From Hahella ganghwensis DSM 17046 (GTDB lineage: Bacteria; Pseudomonadota; Gammaproteobacteria; Pseudomonadales; Oleiphilaceae), in the NCBI RefSeq assembly GCF_000376785.1, contig NZ_AQXX01000095.1, positions 1 to 48,413 of the forward strand: a stretch of 48,413 bases of DNA, read 5' to 3'. Position 1 is the stretch's first letter. Each line of letters starts with the position of its first letter. The notes under the pieces were generated by a model that was not told the origin of the DNA, ran no database searches, and saw only the letters and a program-made list of their open reading frames with translations. The position numbers were made by a program, and so were the translations under genes. Below, piece by piece: positions 1 through 8,083 of the stretch.

Positions 1-51
1 AGCGAATAAATTGACTCGGGCAGCTTGGCGAATCCTACAAGGAGAAGAAAA

Positions 52-867
52 CTATGATGTTCGCAAAATAGCAGCATAAAAAGAGCGGGACTTATACGCA
101 CGCCAAACCAGGTTGCAAAGTATGATGACATAACCGGTTTCCGGCCCTCTGCAGAGCCTGAAGGGACAAAGGTCAAACACCGAGTGGGTGAAAAGGCGTA
201 GAGGGGCGGATCTCATCATGGTCAGGCGCAAAATTGCGCCATACAAAGACCGGATGTATGTACGCGACCGGCAATCGTCATTGTCCTTGAAATCGGGGAG
301 GCATCCATATATGTCCACAGTTTTAACGCTCAGGCTGAGATTCTGGGCAATGTCTCTAGTCGACTTCCCCCTGCCGGTCATTGTAAACACTTCTAATTCC
401 CGATCTGACAGTACCGTCTCGGGAACACCCTCCAGGTCGGTGGTACCGAGCACATGCTTTTTAGCTATGTGGCGGGATAAACGAGGGCTAATGTAGTAGC
501 CTGCCGTCAGGATTTCATAGATTGCTTTTACCAGTGAGCCAAGTGCATCGTCTTTGCAGAGATAGCCGTCTGCCCCGGCGCGCATCGTTCTTTCAGCATA
601 CAACAGTTCATTATGCATGGAGGCTACCAATATCTTTGTCAGCCTGGAGCTGGTCCGAAAGCGTCTGATCAGATCAAGGCCACTACCGTCCCCCAGGTTA
701 AGATCCAGAATGATGAAGTCTGGTCTTTCTTTTCTAAACAACTCAAGTGCATCTGCTACAGTTCCTGCTTCCCAGCATACTTCCAGTTTATCTTCCAGGT
801 TGAGAATGTTTTTAAGTCCGGCACGAAAAATGGGATGGTCATCGACGACAAGAATTCTTGTTTTCAC
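52..867 (-). CDS. NarL/FixJ-family response regulator, C-terminal half of HTH frameshifted
   Basis: DNA-binding response regulator, expected to be phosphorylated by the neighbouring histidine kinase. The receiver domain (residues 1-120) is intact: acidic pair Asp9-Asp10, phospho-acceptor Asp55 in FIILDLNLGDGSG, and Lys105. A LuxR-type HTH begins at LSDRELEVF (about 153) and is normal up to SVKTVDIY (188). After that the family pattern is lost and the frame runs on to 271 residues, while this family usually ends near 210-215. Another frame reaches a stop at 222-224, giving about 215 residues, so a one-base indel around 280-310 is likely. The start is GTG with AAGGGAA about nine bases upstream. 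It lies downstream of the kinase on the same strand, after a 424-bp gap. Either the gene is a pseudogene or the sequence has an error here. Confidence 0.82.
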   Translation of the reverse strand: MKTRILVVDDHPIFRAGLKNILNLEDKLEVCWEAGTVADALELFRKERPDFIILDLNLGDGSGLDLIRRFRTSSRLTKILVASMHNELLYAERTMRAGADGYLCKDDALGSLVKAIYEILTAGYYISPRLSRHIAKKHVLGTTDLEGVPETVLSDRELEVFTMTGRGKSTRDIAQNLSLSVKTVDIYGCLPDFKDNDDCRSRTYIRSLYGAILRLTMMRSAPLRLFTHSVFDLCPFRLCRGPETGYVIILCNLVWRAYKSRSFYAAILRTS

Positions 868-1291
868 TTTGAGGTTCCCTTACTGCAAGGGGGGTGATGC
901 ACTGAATTTTTTCAAACCTTACTTTAGTGTAAGTGTAGCCTTCTTTTTGAAAAAGATAATTAACTCAGATCAAATCCTCAAGCAGCCAGCGATTCATTCC
1001 GCTACTAAAAACTATCTGTTCATGAACTGGTGCGTCCTCTGATAGCGCCTGTAGCTCCATTGAGCAGATATATTTCCTTCTTACTTTCAATTGGTTAGCT
1101 AACTACTGATTCTGATGGTAAATAATGATCAACGGGTCATAGATATGCTCACAGACCGGCTTGAGAAAGAAGAAAAGAAAAACAGCTCTGTACATACTGA
1201 AAGAAGCTGCGGCTCATTTCTTCGTCACCTGCCTTTGCCTAACGATGTTAACCAGGGAGATAGTACACAGAGAGGTTCTTTATCATAACTT
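868..1291. other. Intergenic region between kinase and regulator
   Basis: This 424-base stretch separates the kinase stop from the regulator start. Short open frames occur, but none resembles a known protein. I see no convincing terminator or RNA gene. A promoter for the regulator could lie here, but none is strong enough to name. Confidence 0.4.
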
Positions 1292-2479
1292 TCAAGGCTG
1301 TGTAGGTAATATACAATCGATCCGGGTTCCTGATCCCGCCACTGAGGTGATTTCCAAAGTGGCGCCAATAATGTTGGCCCGATATTTCATGTTATCCAAT
1401 CCCTTGCCAGAGAGCTTGAAGATTGGGTGAGTATCAGTCTGGATTGAGTTGCTCCCTACCCCGTTATCTATAACCGACAATCGGATGTCAGTCTTTGATT
1501 GTCGCAATTCTATGCGTGTATCAGAACCATTGGCATGTTTAATCGCGTTGTGCAGAGCTTCCTGCGCAATACGAAACAATTGGGTCACTACCCGTGCATC
1601 ATTTAGGATAACTTTTTCAGGCAAATCCAAAGAGATGTCCGAGGCAGTATAAGTCTGGCAGGTATCAACCAGCCCGGTCAGGGCGTCGATCAAATCAGCC
1701 TTGTCCAGATCCAGTGAGGAGAGATTGGCAACAATGGTACGGATCTCACGTCCCAAAGCCTCAAGCTCCGTACTCATACGTCCCATGGCTCCAGACACAT
1801 GGTCCAGTTCCTCCGGATCAGTATATTTATTTTTCATCAAATTAAGACTCAGCGCTTTCAGTCGCATTCCGATACCGATGATGACCTGGGCGACGGAGTC
1901 ATGCAGTTCCCGACTTATCCTGCTTCGCTCTTCCTCAACGCGCTGAAGGAGTTCCTTTTCCAGTTCGACACGGTCTGACATATCCCGGACTATTCCGGTA
2001 AATCGATCTTCATTGTCTACTTTGTTGACACTAAAGCTAACTGGAAAAAACATTCCGTCTTTGCGTTTGGCGAACAGGTCGGTGGCTTTTCCGACAATGT
2101 GCGATTTGTCATTTTCGCTTTTTTCAAGATAGCTGTTAACGTTGTCAGCGTGAGCCATGACGTGATGGTTGGGTATGATCAGTGAGATAGACTTCCCGAG
2201 AAGGTCTTTGTCCGGGTAACCGAACATGACTTCAGTAGCGGGATTGACGCTTTCAATAATACCTTCTCCGTTAATGACAATAATGGCATCAGTCGCAGCG
2301 TTGAGAACGGCTTTATAACGGGCAAGATTGTCCTTTATTTGGGCGGTCCGTTCTTCTATCTGACGTTCGAGGTTTTGATTGAGAGTTATAAGGCTATTTT
2401 CCGCCCTTTTTTGCAGAGTAATATCGATCAACACCACCCAGCACTGGATATCTGTCTCATCGTCTGATGGGGTAACCAC
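1292..2479 (-). CDS. Sensor histidine kinase, C-terminal part (PAS - HisKA_3 - HATPase), separated by a frameshift
   Basis: Distal two-thirds of a NarX/DegS-type sensor kinase that should phosphorylate the adjacent NarL-type regulator. After a coiled-coil linker there is a PAS domain (about residues 50-180; AILNAATDAIIVINGEG-like start). The dimerisation box follows, with phospho-accepting His in RISRELHDSVAQ near residue 191. The ATPase domain is complete, with N box QEALHNAIKHAN, G1 box DNGVGS and G2 box GKGLDNM. The first Met of this frame is internal: the same protein begins upstream in another frame (2565-2960). Removing one base from the GGG at 2595-2597 joins the two frames as CPESQDTWYLHKQAAF. 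No membrane segment is visible, so the sensor is probably cytoplasmic. Confidence 0.85.
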   Translation of the reverse strand: MVTPSDDETDIQCWVVLIDITLQKRAENSLITLNQNLERQIEERTAQIKDNLARYKAVLNAATDAIIVINGEGIIESVNPATEVMFGYPDKDLLGKSISLIIPNHHVMAHADNVNSYLEKSENDKSHIVGKATDLFAKRKDGMFFPVSFSVNKVDNEDRFTGIVRDMSDRVELEKELLQRVEEERSRISRELHDSVAQVIIGIGMRLKALSLNLMKNKYTDPEELDHVSGAMGRMSTELEALGREIRTIVANLSSLDLDKADLIDALTGLVDTCQTYTASDISLDLPEKVILNDARVVTQLFRIAQEALHNAIKHANGSDTRIELRQSKTDIRLSVIDNGVGSNSIQTDTHPIFKLSGKGLDNMKYRANIIGATLEITSVAGSGTRIDCILPTQP

Positions 2480-2564
2480 GCTTTCTGCGCGAACAGTCGT
2501 GGGCGGTTCCGTCTTGAGGTTCAGCTCGGAGAGCTGTTTGGTCAGTTTTGAAAAGGCAGCCTGC

Positions 2565-2960
2565 TTATGTAGATACCATGTATCCTGGGATTCCGGGACA
2601 GATATAATCTGTTAGAGGCATACCAATCAGATCGTTTCGATTAACCTGCAGCAATTCCGTCGCCTTTAGGTTAGCTTCCAATATCACTCCGGATTGATTG
2701 AGCGTCAGATAGGCAACGGGAGCACAATCATAAAGGCGCTGGTATTGATCCCTGGTATCAGATAACTCAGTCTGATTAATTCTGAGTTCTTCATTTTGGA
2801 CTTTCAGCTCAATCTGGTGAGTTTGCAACTCTTGAATCAGCGCCTGCATATGCTGCAAGCTGTCCTCATTCTCTTCGTCCTGAAGAAGCTGATGAAGTAG
2901 CTTTTCCACTTTGGACAGCAATACCTCCGCCGTCGACTTAAATACCAGTTTTATGGCCAT
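2565..2960 (-). CDS. Sensor histidine kinase, N-terminal PAS fragment, frameshifted
   Basis: First 131 residues of the same kinase. They comprise a helical segment rich in Glu, Gln and Leu (about 15-65, coiled-coil-like) and the start of a PAS domain (YDCAPVAYLTLNQSG, then EANLKATELLQVNR). The frame ends in an unrelated tail (PGIPGYMVST) right after a C-P pair, where a single-base change in the GGG at 2595-2597 puts it out of phase with the continuation at 2479. The ATG at 2960 has GGGAGAG about a dozen bases upstream. Intact, the protein would be about 545 residues. As read, no kinase domain would be made from this start. Confidence 0.75.
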   Translation of the reverse strand: MAIKLVFKSTAEVLLSKVEKLLHQLLQDEENEDSLQHMQALIQELQTHQIELKVQNEELRINQTELSDTRDQYQRLYDCAPVAYLTLNQSGVILEANLKATELLQVNRNDLIGMPLTDYICPGIPGYMVST

Positions 2961-3702
2961 GGTATTGGCTCTCTCCCTTAAATTGTCGCTATTTCAAGCT
3001 CATTGTGAGCAAGAATAACGGTGCATAGCGCTCTCCTTGTACAACAGAACCCTTTAAACGACAATGCTTCCCTCCTTGAGCCACTTGTACGGAAAGCTAT
3101 TTTCAAGCCTAAAAACTTGTCTCTGTGTAGTTAAATTAACCAACGGATTCCTGAGGAAAATGATTGCTTTACAACCGTTTCGCCAAGAGTGATTAAACGA
3201 TCTTTGAACGCACCAGTGATAGATCGGATGAGTGGATTCCCGTCTACAACCACCAGAGGAGTGGGTGTTGCCCAGATACACCTTTTGATTTTTTGCTGCT
3301 TTGAATTTGTTGATATCCACAAACATGCAGACAAGTTCATTGATGACATTTTCCGTGGTTCTTTAGGGCAATAGCCGCGTCGGGTGTCAGCGCTCATTCC
3401 TGGTTGCCACCTCAAATCATTGTCTAGAGAACGCTATGCCTATTCTCTTCATTTGATAATAGTCAAGGATGGTGACCAGCTCAACGACAGGGCGTTGAAT
3501 GACGCTTTGTCTGGCAATCAGCCTGTTTAGCTGTTCTGTAAAACGTTTAACACAAAATTAATTATCAAGAAAGATTGTGGCGATACTGTATCGGGAATAA
3601 GTGGATTTAAGAGAAACCGCTGAAGGCATGCCTCTACACTACGCGGAGAAAAGGTCTAAAGCTGCCGGGAGCATCTCGAAACCTTGTTCATGTTTTTAGT
3701 AC
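2961..3702. other. 742-base stretch with degraded short reading frames, no recognised gene
   Basis: Two overlapping minus-strand frames (3131-3415 and 3054-3326) look like pieces of one decayed gene. Three frames in turn give plausible protein (AIALKNHG, then NVINELVCMFVDINKFK, then RLITLGETVVKQSF). I could not assign a family. No start with a good ribosome binding site was seen. The rest of the stretch holds nothing I can identify. Confidence 0.35.
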
Positions 3703-4014
3703 TTAGTGTCTCATTACCACGTCGGGATCAAAGGTCAGCCCTTTTGCCACAACATTTTTGACGCCTCGTATGCCTTTGGCAATGTAAACGGCCGCAGCAT
3801 GCTCGGCTGAGTTATGCAGATGACCGCGCAAGGTTACTACCCGGTCGCTGGTGGATACTCTGACGCTAAGTCCAGCCACCTTTCTGGACCAAAGCAAGGC
3901 GTATTTGACCTTGATGGTGATCCAACTGTCGCTCATGCCGGTGTCAGCTTCCTTGGTGCTATTTTCGGGATTTGCTGTGGCTTCGGGTATGGTTTCTTCA
4001 ACTTTATTGTCCAT
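3703..4014 (-). CDS. BON-domain protein
   Basis: Small protein of 103 residues with a single BON domain, an alpha/beta fold found in OsmY-like proteins and thought to bind phospholipid or other surface ligands. The N-terminal 25 residues are Glu/Thr/Asn-rich and probably disordered. The domain runs from about residue 30 (DSWITIKVKYALL) through the conserved strand VSTSDRVVTLRGHL and the helix HAAAVYIAKGIRGV to NVVAKGL. I chose the ATG at 4014 because AGAAGGA lies nine bases upstream. There is no signal peptide, unlike periplasmic OsmY, so it may be cytoplasmic. It is the last gene of the group that also holds the enzyme I-like and two transglutaminase-like genes, 109 bases after the enzyme I-like gene. 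Confidence 0.8.
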   Translation of the reverse strand: MDNKVEETIPEATANPENSTKEADTGMSDSWITIKVKYALLWSRKVAGLSVRVSTSDRVVTLRGHLHNSAEHAAAVYIAKGIRGVKNVVAKGLTFDPDVVMRH

Positions 4015-4123
4015 GGCATTATTTCCTTCTAAAAAATTCTTAGTGGAAAAATGAGCATACAATATTGACCAACCATCGTCGGTGCGTTGCCGCACCCAAC
4101 TGCCGTGATTTGGAACTTGTGCA

Positions 4124-5764
4124 CTACCCCGTTAAGTCAACACTCCTGATTTTTTCTTTGATCACCGCGACTAAAGGGGCTGCAACACTGAGCGAGTTTA
4201 TGCCACATTGCAGAAGTCTCGCTGTATGTTCTGGATGTCCGGCCAACTCGCCACAAACAGATAACGGCATCATCGGTAGTTCATCGCGAACCATTGCAAT
4301 TAACCGAAATATCACGTCCGATGCATCATTAAAATAGCCCTCAACCGTCGCATTTTCTCGGTCGGCTGCAAACGTATATTGAGTCAGATCATTCGTGCCA
4401 AAGCTCATGAAATCGACGTAAGGAGCAAGCTTGCCTGCAGACAAGGCAGCCGCCGGAGTTTCGATCATGGCACCTAGTTGAGGTGAAGAAATATCGAGTT
4501 TATTGCACAGTGTATCCAAAATATTTCTCACAAACTGTATATCCTCAGGCAGGGTCACCATAGGCACAAGAAGCTGGATTTCAAACTCCTCGCGCAAAGC
4601 AAGCACAGCCTTCAGTTGTGTATGGAGCAACTCTGGATATTCGCGCATCAAACGAATTCCCCTGCGTCCTAAAGCTGGATTGGATTCAGCCAAAAAGCCT
4701 ATAAATGGAAGAGGTTTGTCTGAGCCGACATCCAAAAGCCGGATGCACACAGGCTTTCCTTTAAATGGCGCCATTGTATGACGTAATTCTGTAATAAGCT
4801 CATCAAGGCTCGGGGGGTGCAATCGGCCAATATAGAATTGTTCCAATCGGTAGAGGCCAATACCATCAGCGCCAAGTTTGATAGCTTTGCAGGAGTCGTC
4901 ATTACAACCAACATTCGCTTTTACCAGAATGATGGTGCCATCTTTGGTAACTGCAAGCTTCGAGGCATTTGTCTGAGAGGTACGAAGAATCTGCGCGTAG
5001 TTATTTTCTTGTTTCTGAAAGGCAGCCCGCATTTCTTGACTTGGGTTTACCGTCACCTTGCCGCTCTGTGCATTGACAAGCGCGTAAGCATTTTCTGGTA
5101 GTGCGTTTAATATGTCAGGAATACCAGAAAGGCAGGGCACGCCCATCTGTCGTGTAAATAGTGCAGCGTGAGACCCTGTCGTTCCGTACTCCAGCAACAC
5201 AGCTTTTGTTGATCTACTGGTTAAAAAAATGGTCTCTGATGGCAGTAAACGTTGTGCAACCAGTATGCAGCCAGATGGAATGCTTTCAAAAGGGTGTGCG
5301 GTTATCCCAGCCAGGGCATTTCGTAAACGAATAGAAATATCCCGAAAGTCATCGCCTTTTTCCCGGGCAATTGCCGATTCCATTAGCAAAAAACGGTTTT
5401 CCCACCTCAAAAAGACACTCTTAACCGCACTGCTCGCTGATACGAGGTTGTCAACAATCTCCTTTCTTAGCTCATCTCTCAATAGCTTGTCGTTAATAAT
5501 ATGGCTGTGGACACCAAATACTTCGGCCAATTTAGAGTCAATTTCCCTTTCAACTCTCCCCGCAAGATATAAAAGGTCATCAGTAATTTTTGCAGTCGCT
5601 TGGTCAAGACGACTCAACTCATATTCGGTGCTGTAATCTTGAAGATTGCCGGGAACATCAATAGGCCCAGTCAGACCTCGTTGCAAATGGAGTACGCCTT
5701 CTGCAAACCCAGGTGAAATTGTCGAACCATAGAAAAACAAAGTGTTTGAATTATTGTCTTTCAT
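4124..5764 (-). CDS. PtsI-like phosphoenolpyruvate-protein phosphotransferase (enzyme I family)
   Basis: Enzyme I takes phosphate from phosphoenolpyruvate onto a histidine and passes it to HPr. At 546 residues the protein is near the usual length. The N-terminal helical HPr-binding region is present (about 45-150). The phosphohistidine lies in TTGSHAALF at about residue 197. The PEP-binding barrel has GLYRLEQFYIGR, RLLDVGSDKPLPF, ESNPALGRRGIRL, FGTNDLTQYTFAADR and the active-site Cys in SVCGELAGHP (about 505). All key residues are kept, so it should be active. The ATG at 5764 has AAAGGG six bases upstream; a GTG one codon earlier is less likely. No HPr or EII gene is near, so its partner is encoded elsewhere. 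It sits 56 bases after a transglutaminase-like gene. Confidence 0.9.
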   Translation of the reverse strand: MKDNNSNTLFFYGSTISPGFAEGVLHLQRGLTGPIDVPGNLQDYSTEYELSRLDQATAKITDDLLYLAGRVEREIDSKLAEVFGVHSHIINDKLLRDELRKEIVDNLVSASSAVKSVFLRWENRFLLMESAIAREKGDDFRDISIRLRNALAGITAHPFESIPSGCILVAQRLLPSETIFLTSRSTKAVLLEYGTTGSHAALFTRQMGVPCLSGIPDILNALPENAYALVNAQSGKVTVNPSQEMRAAFQKQENNYAQILRTSQTNASKLAVTKDGTIILVKANVGCNDDSCKAIKLGADGIGLYRLEQFYIGRLHPPSLDELITELRHTMAPFKGKPVCIRLLDVGSDKPLPFIGFLAESNPALGRRGIRLMREYPELLHTQLKAVLALREEFEIQLLVPMVTLPEDIQFVRNILDTLCNKLDISSPQLGAMIETPAAALSAGKLAPYVDFMSFGTNDLTQYTFAADRENATVEGYFNDASDVIFRLIAMVRDELPMMPLSVCGELAGHPEHTARLLQCGINSLSVAAPLVAVIKEKIRSVDLTG

Positions 5765-5820
5765 CACGAGCCCTTTGAAGATCAGCCGTCCCTTGACTTC
5801 CCTTGCCCAGCTGTATGAAC

Positions 5821-6612
5821 TTATCCAGGTTGGATTTTCTCTACAGACACTTTTTGATCAGTGGGCAAAACCGGCGGACCAAACTGATTATAAATCGCAA
5901 CATCGGCAGCGTCCCGTCCGTATCCGATAGAGACATAACCCGATTGTTTCGACGCTTGTGTTGCATCAAAAATATACCATCGTCCTGCCACAAAAGCTTC
6001 AAACCAGGCATGGAGATCCATCGGTTCCAAATTGTGAAGGTATCCAACCACCATCCGTGCGGGAATGCTCAGACTACGGCAGAGCGCAATGCCCAAATGA
6101 GAAAGATCACGACAGACGCCCACGCCAGCCTGATTTATTTCGACTGCCGATAGCGGTAGCAAACTACTACCGGGAGAAAACTGAATATTCGATCGCAGCC
6201 ATCGCTCTATCTCAGCTACCTGATCATAACCGGGTAACTGGTTAGCCGTAATCTCCTTTGCCATAGTATTAAAACGATCTGATTCACAATATCGACTGGG
6301 AAGCAGATATTTCAATACATTGTCCGGCAGACAGTGTACGTCAACGAAGGCTCCGCCGGGCAGCATATCAACTGTATCCGCTGTCATTATCCTGGCAGAA
6401 GTAGAAATCGTAAAATCTCCAGCAGGAGCGACCAATCGTTGGCAAAGGTTACCGAAGTCGTCGGTAAACTCATACACTGAGATGCTTGGAGAAATCAGAT
6501 ATTCTTCTGACGAAATCCATTGTTGCTCACCGCTCCTGGGCCTAAGCATTAATATGAACGTCGTGGGTATTTCTATCTCAAACTTTAATTCACATTGGGT
6601 TTTCAGCCACAT
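5821..6612 (-). CDS. Transglutaminase-like cysteine hydrolase/ligase A
   Basis: Bacterial transglutaminase-like (papain-fold) protein of 263 residues. The triad is visible: Cys in GVCRDLSHL (about 165), His in LHAWFEAF (about 201) and Asp in FDATQ (about 216). The N-terminal half is the beta-rich domain normally found in front of this core. No signal peptide or membrane helix is seen, so a cytosolic role such as a peptidase or amide-bond enzyme is likely; the substrate is unknown. The start ATG has AAGGGAG eight bases upstream. It lies 23 bases after the related gene at 6636-7490 and 56 bases before the enzyme I-like gene. The two transglutaminase-like proteins are clearly diverged paralogues. 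Confidence 0.85.
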   Translation of the reverse strand: MWLKTQCELKFEIEIPTTFILMLRPRSGEQQWISSEEYLISPSISVYEFTDDFGNLCQRLVAPAGDFTISTSARIMTADTVDMLPGGAFVDVHCLPDNVLKYLLPSRYCESDRFNTMAKEITANQLPGYDQVAEIERWLRSNIQFSPGSSLLPLSAVEINQAGVGVCRDLSHLGIALCRSLSIPARMVVGYLHNLEPMDLHAWFEAFVAGRWYIFDATQASKQSGYVSIGYGRDAADVAIYNQFGPPVLPTDQKVSVEKIQPG

Positions 6613-6635
6613 ATCTTTACTCCCTTAACAAGGAT

Positions 6636-7490
6636 CTAAGTAACTTCTGTTACCGAAACGCAAACCGTCATGGAGGATCCTGGCGCACCGTAAAAATCTC
6701 CTGCTATCGGTGGTACCAATTCTGGCCGCCTCGCCACTGCAACGGAAATATGCTCCGCACCGACAAGAGCGCCGAAAGTTGGGTCGAAGCCTTTCCAGCC
6801 AGCTCCTGGAATGAACACTTCAGCCCAGGCATGTGTTGATCCCGATCTGGCAGGTATATAGTCTGAATATACATATCCGCTAACGAATCTGGCGGCGAGT
6901 TTGAGACGTTGAGCGGCCTCCATAAACAGATAGGCGAAATCCCTGCATGAACCTGAACCACTGGCAAGTGTGAGTTCAGGGCTTTGAACTCCCTCTTCCT
7001 CACGCTTGAGATAGGTCAGGTTCTGAAAAATATCTTGGTTTATGCGAAGAAGAAGAGAAATGGTTTGGATATTTTCATCACGTGCCCACAAGCTTTTAAC
7101 CCAGTCGTTTATCGGATCATTAGTCTCTGTAGGTTCGGACTTCATATAAGGTGAAAGTGAAATATTGTCGTCATCCAGATAAGAAAATGGATACTCAATG
7201 GCATAACCTGAAACAAGAAAATCAAAGGGAAATAAATCGTACTTTTCGATAATTATTTCGCTCTCGATATTCAAAGTGTTTGCCCTGTCTTGAAAAGAAG
7301 CTATGGCCACAGAATTCCCTTCTACATCCCGATGCCATTTGAGAGTAGCCCGAGGAAATATATTTAGTTTTGAAGATGCAATTCGGAGTTCATGACCTTC
7401 TCGCGGTCGCAATCGCAACGTGTGCGGAAGCAGCTGCACGAATGAAGCGTAGTTATAGGTTGTCTGGTGTAGAATTTTAAATTGTTTCAT
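6636..7490 (-). CDS. Transglutaminase-like cysteine hydrolase/ligase B
   Basis: First gene of the four-gene minus-strand group; 284 residues from the ATG at 7490. It has the N-terminal domain of bacterial transglutaminase-like proteins (MKQFKILHQTTYNY at the start, HTLRLRPREGHEL following). The catalytic core has Cys in GSCRDFAYL (about 181), His in HAWAEVF (about 219) and Asp in FDPTFG (about 235). Translation could begin eleven codons further upstream, but MKQFKILHQTTY is the usual beginning of this family. No secretion signal is visible. In many bacteria such genes travel with ATP-grasp and alpha-E domain proteins; here the companions are instead an enzyme I-like protein and a BON protein. 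Confidence 0.87.
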   Translation of the reverse strand: MKQFKILHQTTYNYASFVQLLPHTLRLRPREGHELRIASSKLNIFPRATLKWHRDVEGNSVAIASFQDRANTLNIESEIIIEKYDLFPFDFLVSGYAIEYPFSYLDDDNISLSPYMKSEPTETNDPINDWVKSLWARDENIQTISLLLRINQDIFQNLTYLKREEEGVQSPELTLASGSGSCRDFAYLFMEAAQRLKLAARFVSGYVYSDYIPARSGSTHAWAEVFIPGAGWKGFDPTFGALVGAEHISVAVARRPELVPPIAGDFYGAPGSSMTVCVSVTEVT

Positions 7491-8083
7491 ACGCGCCACA
7501 TGCAACAATTGGCTTACTGCCAATTGCGCCCCTTAAGATAACCATTGTTGTAGCCAACCATTCGTTCGTTAACCGTTCTTTTTGGCGCGGCCCAAATAGG
7601 GTCGCAGGGAATGAACACGTAAGAAGAATTAAACGCTCTGGAAGAAATTTCGGGAGGGAAGATTTTCTTAAAAAGACCCATTTCTTGCTGGACGTTGTCG
7701 AGACCGGGAGGTGATTTGTTTCCACCTCCCCGTAAACAGGGCAGTTTCTATCATGTTGCGGCATAGCATTAGCGCCTTAGTCGAAGGCAAAAAGTGTTTC
7801 GCCCCTCAATCTTCAATTGGGACGATAAAGAATAAATCAAGTGTGGAGGTTCAAACGGGTTGTAAGCCCTAGCATAATTGCCTGAGCCTACCCTCCTAAC
7901 GTCTGAGCGATCCGTCCCAGTCAGATATGTCAATTGAATTTTGTGCTCCTCTGACGGAGAATGTCAACGGAGTAGCAACTTCTACACGGGGCCAGGTCAT
8001 TATTCATTTAGTTAAAGTTTTGGCCTATTTCTTCTCTTTTCCCAACCCACTCTACCTGTACTCTTAACAAAGCCGCTGGATGT
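7491..8083. other. Divergent intergenic region, no recognised gene
   Basis: 593 bases between the divergently transcribed transglutaminase-like gene and the Imm49-like gene. It should hold promoters for both. I found no conserved protein, no clear terminator and no RNA gene. Confidence 0.4.

Noticed and set aside
3054-3326. Annotating the overlapping short minus-strand frames as separate genes
   Set aside because: They overlap in different frames and neither has a ribosome binding site or family; treated as one possible decayed gene.
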